This document shows positions 37,109-47,000 of a stretch of 64,000 nt of DNA, in pieces. The position numbers were made by a program, and so were the translations under genes. Location: the NCBI RefSeq assembly GCF_023856365.1, contig NC_064555.1, positions 22,321,254 through 22,385,253 of the forward strand, written 5' to 3'. How positions within the stretch are numbered: position 1 is the first letter of the stretch; each line of letters starts with the position of its first letter. This stretch comes from Brienomyrus brachyistius. Its lineage: Eukaryota; Chordata; Actinopteri; Osteoglossiformes; Mormyridae. The notes beneath the pieces were generated by a model that searched no databases, was not told the DNA's origin, and saw only the letters and a list, made by a program, of their open reading frames with translations.

Positions 37109-37149
37109 TTGGGAGGTACTTTGGGTAGCACTGTGGAACTTGGGTGTGT
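37109..37149 (+). mobile_element. SINE-like family A head remnant, left flank of the 27 bp array
   Basis: 'GGGTAGCACTGTGGAACTTG' followed by GTGTGTGTGGAGTTTGC matches the order TTAGCACTGTTGCC...GTGTGTGGAGTTTGC of the complete copy at 51339-51710. It therefore appears to be the 5' part of the element in which the minisatellite expanded. Confidence 0.55.
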
Positions 37150-39012
37150 GTGGAGTTTGCACCTTCTCCCTGTGCTGTGGAGTTTGCACCTTCTCCCTGT
37201 GCTGTGGAGTTTGCACCTTCTCACTGTGCTGTGGAGTTTGCACCTTCTCCCTGTGCTGTGGAGTTTGCATCTTCTCCCTGTGCTGTGGAGTTTGCATCTT
37301 CTCACTGTGCAGTGGAGTTTGCACCTCCTCCCTGTGCTGTGGAGTTTGCACATTCTCCCCGTGCTGTGGAGTTTGCACCTTCTCCCTGTGCTGTGGAGTT
37401 TGCATCTTCTCCCTGTGCTGTGGAGTTTGCACCTTCTCCCTGTGCTGTGGAGTTTGCATCTTCTCCCTGTGCAGTGGAGTTTGCATCTTCTCCCTGTGCT
37501 GTGGAGTTTGCACCTTCTCCCTGTGCAGTGGAGTTTGCACCTTCTCACTGTGCTGTGGAGTTTGCACCTTCTCACTGTGCTGTGGAGTTTGCACCTTCTC
37601 CCTGTGCTGTGGAGTTTGCACCTTCTCCCTGTGCTGTGGAGTTTGCACATTCTCCCTGTGCTGTGGAGTTTGCACCTTCTCCCTGTGCTGTGGAGTTTGC
37701 ACCTTCTCCCTGTGCTGTGGAGTTTGCACCTTCTCACTGTGCTGTGGAGTTTGCACCTTCTCACTGTGCTGTGGAGTTTGCACCTTCTCACTGTGCTGTG
37801 GAGTTTGCACCTTCTCCCTGTGCTGTGGAGTTTGCACCTTCTCACTGTGCTGTGGAGTTTGCACCTTCTCCCTGTGCTGTGGAGTTTGCACCTTCTCACT
37901 GTGCTGTGGAGTTTGCACCTTCTCCCTGTGCTGTGGAGTTTGCACATTCTCCCTGTGCTGTGGAGTTTGCACATTCTCCCTGTGCAGTGGAGTTTGCACC
38001 TTCTCCCTGTGCTGTGGAGTTTGCACCTTCTCCCCGTGCTGTGGAGTTTGCACCTTCTCCCTGTGCTGTGGAGTTTGCACCTTCTCCCCATGCTGTGGAG
38101 TTTGCACATTTTCCCTGTGCTGTGGAGTTTGCACCTTCTCCCTGTGCTGTGGAGTTTGGACATTCTCCCTGTGCTGTGGAGTTTGCACCTTCTCCCTGTG
38201 CAGTGGAGTTTGCATCTTCTCCCTGTGCTGTGGAGTTTGCACCTTCTCCCTGTGCAGTGGAGTTTGCACCTTCTCACTGTGCTGTGGAGTTTGCACCTTC
38301 TCACTGTGCTGTGGAGTTTGCACCTTCTCCCTGTGCTGTGGAGTTTGCACCTTCTCCCTGTGCTGTGGAGTTTGCACATTCTCCCTGTGCTGTGGAGTTT
38401 GCACCTTCTCCCTGTGCTGTGGAGTTTGCACCTTCTCCCTGTGCTGTGGAGTTTGCACCTTCTCACTGTGCTGTGGAGTTTGCACCTTCTCACTGTGCTG
38501 TGGAGTTTGCACCTTCTCACTGTGCTGTGGAGTTTGCACCTTCTCCCTGTGCTGTGGAGTTTGCACCTTCTCACTGTGCTGTGGAGTTTGCACCTTCTCC
38601 CTGTGCTGTGGAGTTTGCACCTTCTCACTGTGCTGTGGAGTTTGCACCTTCTCCCTGTGCTGTGGAGTTTGCACATTCTCCCTGTGCTGTGGAGTTTGCA
38701 CATTCTCCCTGTGCAGTGGAGTTTGCACCTTCTCCCTGTGCTGTGGAGTTTGCACCTTCTCCCCGTGCTGTGGAGTTTGCACCTTCTCCCTGTGCTGTGG
38801 AGTTTGCACCTTCTCCCCATGCTGTGGAGTTTGCACATTTTCCCTGTGCTGTGGAGTTTGCACCTTCTCCCTGTGCTGTGGAGTTTGGACATTCTCCCTG
38901 TGCTGTGGAGTTTGCACCTTCTCCCTGTGCTGTGGAGTTTGCACCTTCTCCCTGTGCTGTGGAGTTTGCACCTTCTCCCTGTGCTGTGGAGTTTGCACAT
39001 TCTCCCTGTACT
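37150..39012. repeat. 27 bp minisatellite, 69 units, derived from a SINE-like element
   Basis: Unit GTGGAGTTTGCACCTTCTCC plus CTGTGCT repeats 69 times with point variants (CACC/CATC/CACA, TCCC/TCAC, GCTG/GCAG, one TTTGGACA type). The unit corresponds to the GTGGAGTTTGCATGTTCTCC segment inside the SINE-like family seen complete at 51339-51710. Units 13-39 are repeated as units 40-66 in the same variant order, an internal duplication of 729 bases. Because 27 is a multiple of 3 and the unit lacks stops, five frames of 630-740 codons are open on both strands. They are not genes: there is no start context, no domain and no codon bias. Confidence 0.97.
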
Positions 39013-39071
39013 GTGTGGGCCTTCTCCAGCTTGTCCTGATTCCTCAAGCAGTCTGAGGACATGCATGCATG
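39013..39071 (+). mobile_element. SINE-like family A continuation, right flank of the 27 bp array
   Basis: GTGTGGGCCTTCTCCAGCTTG, then CCTGATTCCTCAAGCAGTCT and GAGGACATGCATGC, parallels the 'GTTTCCTCCGGGTACTCCGG.TTTCC..CACAGTCCAAAGACATGC' order (part shown) of the complete copy. This supports expansion in place. Confidence 0.5.
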
Positions 39072-39180
39072 CATCCATCCATCCTTCCATCCATTTCCTG
39101 TACCTGCTTGTCTTATTCAGGGTCATGGGTTCAGGTACAAGGCAGGGAACAGCCCAGGATGATGCTCCAACCCATCGTAA

Positions 39181-39211
<31 letters not shown>

Positions 39212-39420
39212 CATTCACACATACATTCACACCTATGGGCAATTAGGCATCTCACATTCAGCTCAGAGTCTTTTTTGGACTGTTGGGGGAAACAGGAGTA
39301 CCCGGAGGAAACCCTATGATGTCACAGGTGGAGCATACAAACTCCACACACAAGGAGCCACAACGGAAACTCGAACCCTGGTCCCTGATGTGTGAGAAAA
39401 CAGTGCGAACCACTGCAGCA
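39072..39420 (-). mobile_element. SINE-like repeat, family A, near full-length inverted copy
   Basis: In reverse orientation it runs from the tRNA-like head (GTGGTTCGCACTG; B-box-like GGGTTCGAGTT opposite 39370-39380) through GTGTGGAGTTTGTATGCTCC, CCGGGTACTCCTGTTTCCCC and GTCCAAAAAAGACTC. It then passes through a (TG)n opposite 39183-39211 to a (GGAT)n-type tail at 39072-39093. It lies back to back with the expanded forward copy. Confidence 0.8.
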
Positions 39421-40524
39421 GACACGCATGCTTAGGCTAATATATCCATAGTGAATTTCTCTACTATGATGGATTGGCTGTCCATCCAGGGTAACCCCCA
39501 CGCTTTGCATCATCTACTGTCTGGGATAGACTCTGCTCTCATCATAACCCTGTGCTGGATCATTGAAAGATATTATTCAGAATAAAAGAAAGGTAAAGAT
39601 GAATTATGTAGGATGTGTACCCTGCTGAAATCTGGCCCAGCTCCTTAACCTGCTGGAATCTTCCGGGCTACGCGGAGAGTCTGGGCCAGCTGGGACCCTT
39701 TGGGTTTTCCCAGGAGAAAGTGTATCCAAGCCGAGGAGGACAATGCGCCGCTCAACGCCCCGCTAACAGGGGTCTCCTAATCTGCTCTGCTTCCTCCTGA
39801 CATATAAAAGGCTTTGATTCACCAGCTCCTCCCTCCTTAATCTTTATATTCGCATGGTGTCAGCGTCTCTCACGCGGCTCAGGCGCACGTTCCTGCATCA
39901 GCTCTCCTTTTTAATTTCTCCGTGATTTATTTTCCCTTTTCAAAGCTGTGAAATGAGCCGTGAGCCCGGCCGCTTCGTCTCACCAGAGCATTCCTGTCAG
40001 GGACACTTGGCCACCGCCCCTTTAAATGAATCATAATTTGTCTGCCGTAATTAATTCTGTAAACACAAGGCACGGTTAATCCTCCGTGTGACACGTGGAT
40101 CTCCCCCCCCCCCCCCCCCCGCACGCAAATCATGCCTGTTCTGTGTTTCTGGTCATAAACAAAAAGCCTTTTATATGATATTCTCCTCCTCTGAATGACA
40201 GAGTCGTGACGAACCCCAGAGGATTGACGTCACCGCAAAGGCTGGAGCCCCCGTGCAGTGGAGCCGTTTGGTCAGAGGCGTGGTCCCTGGCATAGAGGTG
40301 CGTTGGCAGTCAGGCCGCATCACGCATCACGCAGCCCCAGTTCGCAGCCACGACCCCGGCACGAGGCTCCTCCCCGTTAACACATCCTTGCTCACCAATA
40401 CTTTTGCTCACTAATATTTTACTTTTTTAAAGTAGATTTTCAGTTAATTCCCATGTTTTCCATATCATTCTCTTTTGAATTTCTTTCCAATTTACCATGA
40501 AGAGCCAAGGCAGGGAGAGGTGAG
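39421..40524. other. non-coding interval, partly enhancer-like
   Basis: Low-repeat sequence at 39600-40100 (for example TTTAAATGAATCATAATTTG and GTAATTAATTCTGTAAAC near 40020-40065) may be regulatory. A poly-C run lies at 40103-40120. No exon was recognised. Confidence 0.4.
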
Positions 40525-40667
40525 AGGTGGAAAGTTCAGGTCCAGAAAGTACAAATCCAGACCAGGATTTTGTTTCAACCAAACAGTTGAGCATAAAAAG
40601 TCACAGTCACAGAGTACCAACAAAATTTTGGTCTGGATTTGTACTTTCCAACCTGAACTTTCCACCT
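40525..40667. mobile_element. MITE-like inverted-repeat element, copy 1
   Basis: The left end AGGTGGAAAGTTCAGGT (from 40525) and right end ACCTGAACTTTCCACCT (to 40667) are exact inverted repeats. The pairing continues through AAAGTACAAATCCAGACC, giving arms of about 38 bases. The core TTTCAACCAAACAGTTGAG is shared with copy 2 at 54623-54772. There is no coding capacity and the autonomous partner is unknown. Confidence 0.8.
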
Positions 40668-41234
40668 GTGGGAGAGCTTACCGGCCTTTGGGCTGACCCG
40701 GGACAAGGGCCCGAACTCCGAAGAGCAGCTCAAAGGATTGAAATAGTAGGCGGGGCTGGCTGCCGTGCAGCTCATTGGTCTGGCGGCAGAGGTGAGCTGA
40801 AGAGAGTGAGCGTGCTCCGGAAGGGGATGAGGAGCGACAGCCAGTCAGATCCAGCTGCAAAGGTCTCAAAGACGTATTTGTTAAACAGTGTAATTGCAGG
40901 CCCTGTGGGGGAGGGGGGGGGGGGGGACATGGCTGTCTGGAAGACTTACCTTCCTGGGGGGGGGCATGCATCAGTTGCCGTTATTGATAATGCAGTAATC
41001 TGCAAAAAACGTGAGAGAATGAGCTGCAGAAACTTCAGAGCTGGACCCCCTCTGTGTGGTTTATTGGAGGCTCCCCCCCCCCCCCCCGACCTTTACCACC
41101 TTCTTTATGTATCTTTGACGCTCAGATGCGTTTCAGCCCCAGGTAGCTGGGCAGGTGCATGGCTTGGCTGCAGCTGAAGGCATCCTGGCATTTGCTTTGG
41201 GTGTCAGAGCTGCTGAGGAAACCCTGCAGCCGCT

Positions 41235-41294
41235 GGAACAGAACAGAACAGAACAGAACAGAACAGAATAGAACAGAACAGAACAGAACAGAAC
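41235..41294. repeat. (GAACA)n pentanucleotide repeat
   Basis: Twelve GAACA units with a single GAATA variant. Confidence 0.97.
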
Positions 41295-42139
41295 GGTCCC
41301 ACTCGCACTCACAAAGGTCCAGTGTTTGACAGATGGTGCCGGCTCCCCCAGTATATCCCCCCAAAGGGGAACTCTCCCCACGCTGGCATGAGCCCACGTG
41401 GGAATGCTGAAACACTTCCTCATGACACAATGGGCACCCCCCCCCCCCCCCCCCCGGAGAAAGTGCCAGGGCAGCTGCATTGCTGAGCAGAAAGACGCAG
41501 GAATGCGTCTCACCCATTGGTCCGGACCGAACTGGGGAACCCCCCAAGGCAACCCCACAGCAATCCCATCTCTGGGCAGAGATGACGTCGCCAGGTGTGC
41601 AGGAGAATCAGTGAGTCTCCCGTTAACGTTCCTACCCCCGATCGAGCGTGATTCCCGCTGCAGCTGGGGCTCGGCCATGGCCTGACATGAGAAACCTGCC
41701 ATTTTCGCCGTAACTCCGCAGGAAGGGACGCAAACGGAAAGGAAACGGCAAGACGAGCGCCAGAACTCAGAAAGTGCTTTATTTACGGGAAACAAAGCCT
41801 GCACACCAGCACCCTATTGTTACAGATTCAACTGAAAAAAAGCCCCAATATGGACCTGAAGCATAATGACATCACCGGGAGAGGGCTTCTTTACCCGTTA
41901 TTCATTGGCGGAGCGAAAGGAGGTCACTTTTGAAAAGGAAGAATGGAAAGTGAACGGGCAGCGGTACCCGGACGATTAATGAACCTTTCTTTTCATGCGC
42001 TTTGTGTGAGTGACGCGTTTGTCCGCGAGTGTGCGGGCCAGGCCAGGGCATTGGCAGGATGGGGCCCCAAAGCACACAAAAGCCACAGTTCACCAGGAAG
42101 GTCTTGCCCCTTGCTGGGGTGCCTGCCAATCCATCCCCG

Positions 42140-42640
42140 CCTCCTCATACAACTCCTCCCCCGCCATCCGAATGTGACATTTTTAATCCTTCAAACGCGA
42201 CGTCATATCCCCTGAAAACGGTTATATTCCGTTATCCTCCTTAACTGAATCTCCATAGAGAAAAAAATGAAGTGCAGCAGCCCTCTGATCAATTGTACTG
42301 CTCCGTATTGCCCGAAAAAAGTCTCAGATTAACCTAAAATCAAACTACAACAGATTTTTTTTTCTGTTATTCCTGCCAATAATATTTTGGCGGACCTACG
42401 AGCTTGAGAGACAGCAGTTTGGCGAGCTGAACCTCATTTCGATTTAATCAACAAGTACGAAAGGTGTAAAAATAGGCTGGAACATTATAAGTCTGTAAGA
42501 GCAGTAATTCATTCAAGGTGCTCTTATTCCACTTACGACTGACAGCCCATTTCCTCTAGTGATTTACAGCCAGACCCACGGGTGAATTTTATAGGAGATT
42601 CGCCGCAGAGCCCCCAGGCTCTCTGCAGCCTTGCTGTAGC
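42140..42640. promoter_or_regulatory. candidate conserved non-coding element
   Basis: Repeat-poor, balanced sequence with phrases such as CATTTCGATTTAATCAACAA and GAGCAGTAATTCATTCAAGG, and no coding frame. Called on texture only. Confidence 0.27.
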
Positions 42641-43189
42641 CTTCTCCTCCTTATTAATAATAATAATAATAATCATGATAATACTTTAAAAACAGCACCT
42701 CTATTGCATCGTATTTTAAGTACCGGAGGCTACTGACGGGCTGGTTAACGCGATTACAGACTAAGTGAAAAAATCCTGAGCTGGAGAGAAGCCGTGGCCT
42801 TCCAGAGATTGAGTGTGCGGGGGACGAGGTTGAACGGAAATTTGGGGTGGGGTGGGGGGGGTGGGTGCCGTAATTCTGTCCAGGTGGCAGCTGAAAGTCC
42901 TGTGGGGAGGGAGGAAGATCCAGCCGAACACCTCATGCTCATTTCCAACCGATAGCTGCGTGTGGTTGACAATGATCTACGCAGGGAAGGTCTGCTCCAG
43001 AATATGAAAGACGTGCGTCAAGAATCGTTAGTGTCAGAATTTCTGAGGGGATCGATGAAGTGGCGGGTTTGTATCTTCGTTATTTTTACTTTAATTCAAT
43101 TCCTACATAGTTTTTTTATAGCTATGTCTCTCAGAGCGCAGCCGCTAATTAGCGGTAGCCTGCAGCTCGGCCTGATGGGAAATGCAGCG

Positions 43190-43560
43190 CGCTGAATGGT
43201 AGCGCGGAATGGGAAAGCGGGAGGTGTAATGAGCCGCGGGGGGGGCGACATGGGAGTCGGAGGCTGAACAGAGAGGGGGGCGTACTGCCGAGGCGGGCGG
43301 GACGTCCGCGTGCGGCGGGGGATCGGCAAGGAATGATAGGACATTAAATGTATCAGAACTCCTGATAAAATCCCCACAGAGAGCAAGAAAAAATTAATAG
43401 CGGCCAAGTTCAACATGAGAATCGTTTATTTTTATCTGAAAATTGATGGCGGATATAGATTTCTCGGTGAAATCGCTATATGTTTTAGCTTGTCTGCCAA
43501 CCGCGTCAACTTAAGCGTAATTAGCAGGTCCATTTGTATGCCAGCTTGGGGAGGGGGCAC
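43190..43560. promoter_or_regulatory. isolated CpG cluster with adjoining AT-rich candidate element
   Basis: 43190-43325 is dense in CpG (GGCGGGCGGGACGTCCGCGT and neighbours). From 43340 it passes into repeat-poor AT-rich sequence with AAAAAATTAATAGCGGCC and GCGTAATTAGCAGG. This could be a distal promoter or enhancer in the desert; no exon is recognised next to it. Confidence 0.3.
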
Positions 43561-43795
43561 TCCATGTGTGTCTGCAGACTCCCTGTGGCTCTTACTCCCT
43601 CTGTTGGCTTCATGGCTCCGTAACATACTTGGAGGTGAGGGCTATTTACTGGGTACCTCCCTCAGCCTTACAGACCTCAACATCACCGGCTAATGTGCCA
43701 TAGTAGGTCAGGGCAGATCCCATCCAAGCCGTGCAGTGGTTCCCTGATATGGACGCCACATTACTTTTGAGTTTTAAACGTGATGCGTGTGATTA

Positions 43796-44030
43796 GAGAG
43801 GTGCTGGCTTAATGTTTAGGGAAGCGCACTTGTATTTGAAAGATTGCAGGTTCGAATCCCTGACCAGCAAGGCACTACTGAGGTACCCTGAGCAAGGTAC
43901 CACCCCCAAGCACTGCAACCCAAGGTGCTGAATTAGCTGACTCCTGCTACGTCACACTGTCACATATGGGTTAAATGCAGAGAACACATTTCGTTGTTGT
44001 GTGCTACGGTGTGTCAACGATGATCACTAA
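43796..44030 (+). mobile_element. tRNA-derived SINE, family B
   Basis: An exact Pol III B-box GGTTCGAATCC lies at 43849-43859. It is followed by CTGACCAGCAAGGCACTACT, GAGGTACCCTGAGCAAGGTA and the conserved tail GGTTAAATGCAGAGAACACA then TTTCGTTG. This order is characteristic of a tRNA-SINE widespread in fish. The A-box region is degenerate (CTGGCTTAATG near 43804). Confidence 0.8.
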
Positions 44031-46019
44031 ATTCTGATAGATTCTAGAGTTGAAGCACCGGTGTTTGATTACACACAACACAAAGCAGGTTCTCAGGAAA
44101 AAACACACAGCCAAAATTCATTTTACACAGTAATCTAGCAATAGCTATCCGGTTAGCAAGCCAACATCTTAAAATAATTATAGTTCTAATTCATTCTTCC
44201 TCATTGCAGAGAGAGGCAGAGAGTCAGTCAGTGTTCAGTCTCCCTGCAGTAGTTAATCATGAGGACAATTGATAAACAGAGTCAGTTTATGTTTAGGTGA
44301 TATATCATTTTTAATACTAATTTACCATCTAGATATCATTCCATGGTGTACTGCGATATTAATCACTTAAACAGCTAGGATACAATGCCTTTATATGTGA
44401 CACATTTAAGGCATAATTTGCGCTTCCATTCCTGAAAAACAATATGTTGTAGCTTGGAGAGTCCCAACCGTAATAGACATCATACGTAGTGTTACTTAGT
44501 GGGGTTATAACAGTACACAAAATTCACGTAAAAACCTTGGTTTTGATGATTTAGATCATTTAATATTATTTATTTTTAAAACCACAAAGACAAACACAAT
44601 TAGAAACAGTTGTAAACCAAAGCCAATGCATCTGTCGACGTGTCTGAATAACAAAACCAAAGAGGCTTATTTGCACATTGTAAAAATTTATACGTAAAAT
44701 ATTTTTTTCAATGAAAAATATAATATAACAATCATAACGAATGAAATCTTATCTAAGGCCTGTGTTCTATACAAGGGCGCATGGTCACACATCTGTAGTG
44801 ATAAACACCCCATAGCCATAGTTTGATTTTTTTGACTCCGTTGTCATGGCAATGCCTCACTATTTGGGGCTCAGATCTACCTGACGTTCTAGGTGCCCTC
44901 CACAAGTAAACCGCAAAAACGGACAAAGTAAGCGACTGGCAACATTTGTGTGCATGTGCCTCACGCCAGCTGAGTCCTGGCGACTCTGTTCCCCCAGTCG
45001 GACCCACGATTTGGCCGATCGTCCAAAGCAGATCCCGCTCTCCTTGCTTTGCCCACTTCATGGTGAACAAAGAGAGTCCTTCCAAAAAAACGCTCGCACA
45101 CTCACACGTACAGCAGCCAGCATCCGGGAAGCCACACAAAAAAAAATCCCAGTCCCCTTTCCAAGGACTCTCCTGCCGGATCGCTGGTAATCCACAGAGT
45201 ACGTACGGCTCCGCTTTCTGCTCTACCAGCTCCGGCTGTCTCACCCCAGCACCCCGGCCATCCTGCCCGCCCCCCCCCTTCATAGCCCAGCCCACATGGG
45301 CCTATTTGGCTCACAGAAACACCAGTTTCCTCCCCGATTTTACTGCCGTGACCCATTAAATCAATCACATATTCCTCTTCCACACAGTTCCTTGACCATC
45401 TCCTCCTTGAAAAAAGGGTTTGTGTAGAACTGAGAGGATTACATAAGACCTGCATTAAAGGTCACTTTGTCCAGGTCCAGTATCCCCTTTCTTTGATATG
45501 AGAATCCCCTTGACAGAGTAACATATCTTCCTTTTATTATATAATTGTGCAAATATGATTTCAGTTAAATTACTATTACACTTAAGGATTTAAGGGTTGC
45601 AAAAAAATTTAAACCTTACTCGTTTATAGAAGAAAGTGAATATTTATTCAGATGATATATTTGTAGTTCATACCATTGATGTTTCAATGTTTTATTGGAC
45701 AAATGTGTTTTATTTTCTTATTAATGATAAGCAGCCCTTGGCCGGCTCTCTGATATGATGGGCTCTTACCATTACAGGCCTGTAGTGTGTAGCTTCTGAA
45801 GGTCTCCTGTGGGCCATTACAGAAGGTGAGGGAAGCCAAGTGGATGGGTTAGAATGTCAGGAATATCATGACAACTAAGAGTTTAACCGGTTTTATGTGT
45901 TATAAAATTGCAGTATCAATTCACTCACAAAATTAGGTATTACGGCAACACTTTCTATGTCTATAAGAATCTATGAACACATTCATAAAACAATTTAAAG
46001 ATGACTGTCAATATTTATA
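44031..46019. other. non-coding interval, AT-rich
   Basis: No gene was recognised. Between 44940 and 45455 several overlapping frames are open on both strands (up to 180 codons) without homology. The rest is AT-rich and unremarkable. Confidence 0.45.
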
Positions 46020-46335
46020 AAAAGGCATAACACATTATAGGCATGTTTATTATGCATTATACATGCTTTATGAAGCTCTCATTTATAATGCACTACAGAT
46101 ACCTTCATAATGCATAAATCATCCTTAAGTCTTGTACTGACCATTATAATGCATTATGAAGGTACCTATAGTGCATTATAGATTAGAGCTTCATTGGAAC
46201 TTATGAAGCATTATAATCAGCACTAATGTCTATGACTTTCAAGAGAAGATGCTATAATGCTTTATTAATTCTTATACCTGACATTATAATGCATTATGAA
46301 GGTACGCATAGTGCACTGTAGATGGCAGCTTTAAA
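46020..46335. repeat. palindromic MITE-like repeat
   Basis: A left arm at about 46067-46113 (TTTATGAAGCTCTCATTTAT, then AATGCACTACAGATACC) pairs with a right arm at about 46150-46195 (ATTATGAAGGTACCTATAGT, then GCATTATAGATTAGAGC). A further direct copy of the right-arm start, ATTATAATGCATTATGAAGG, lies at 46282. There is no coding capacity. The structure suggests a hairpin-forming non-autonomous transposon remnant. Confidence 0.65.
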
Positions 46336-46673
46336 TGTTTTTTTCCTCATTTTCGCTCATTTCAGTTCATCCACAGTATGTAAGATCACTATTATAAAGC
46401 AGTTCTTTATAAATATTTATAGTGATATGTAAATCAATACTGATCAATACTGTCCATGTTAGATAAATAAAACAATAAACACTGCTGGTTAATTTATCAT
46501 TTTTGTGGTTTCGGTGTTGATTTCATGGGTCATTCAGTATTTTAACAGCCAGTTTAACTGTCTGTAAAGGCACCACAGCTGCACATCAATTTAACTCAAA
46601 GTAGGTTTTCTTGCAAAACCTCAAGTAATTGGTATGTGAATTTTAGAGTGTATGGTATTAGACTTGCTCTGTA
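46336..46673. other. non-coding interval, nothing recognised
   Basis: AT-rich sequence without repeats or coding frames. Confidence 0.5.
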
Positions 46674-47000
46674 CTCCCTCAGTATACTCCCGCAATATAC
46701 TCCTAGAGTATACTCCTGCAGTATACTCTGCAGTATATTCCCGCAGTATACTCCCACAGTATACTCCTACAGTATACTCCCGCAGTATGCTCCTACAGTA
46801 TAATCCCGCAGTATGCTCCTACAGTATACTCCCACAGTATACTCCCGCAGTATGCTCCTACAGTATACTCCTACCGTATACTCCCGCAGTATACTCCTAC
46901 AGTACATTCCCGCAGTATGCACCTACAGTATACTCCTACAGTATACTCCCGCAGTATACTCCTACAATTTACTCCCACAGTATACTCCTGCAGTATACTG
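46674..47000. repeat. 13 bp minisatellite, about 25 units
   Basis: Unit CAGTATACTCCTG/CTA/CCG repeats about 25 times with few substitutions (ACTC/GCTC/AATC). The 129-codon Tyr/Ser/Leu-rich open frame through it is an artefact of the stop-free unit. Confidence 0.96.

Larger units (their letters stand above)
40668..43795. other. non-coding interval with poly-G/C runs and two candidate regulatory segments
   Basis: It contains poly-G/C runs at 40913-40926, 41073-41087 and 41437-41455, a pentanucleotide repeat at 41235-41294, (AAT)n at 42653-42675, and an isolated CpG cluster at 43190-43325. Overlapping open frames of 140-223 codons at 40.5-41.8 kb have no homology. No splice-bounded exon was recognised. 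Confidence 0.45.

Noticed and set aside
36993..39319. Five open frames of 630-740 codons on both strands (Cys/Phe/Ser-, His/Leu-, Gln/His/Lys-rich)
   Set aside because: All arise from the stop-free 27 bp unit, whose length is a multiple of three. Several frames on both strands are open at once, there is no domain, start context or splice support, and the flanks are a SINE-like element.
40527..41804. 216- and 223-codon overlapping frames
   Set aside because: They run through a MITE-like element, a pentanucleotide repeat and poly-C/G tracts and show no homology.
44753..45455. Frames of 117-180 codons on both strands
   Set aside because: Mutually overlapping, no domain, no splice signals at plausible edges.
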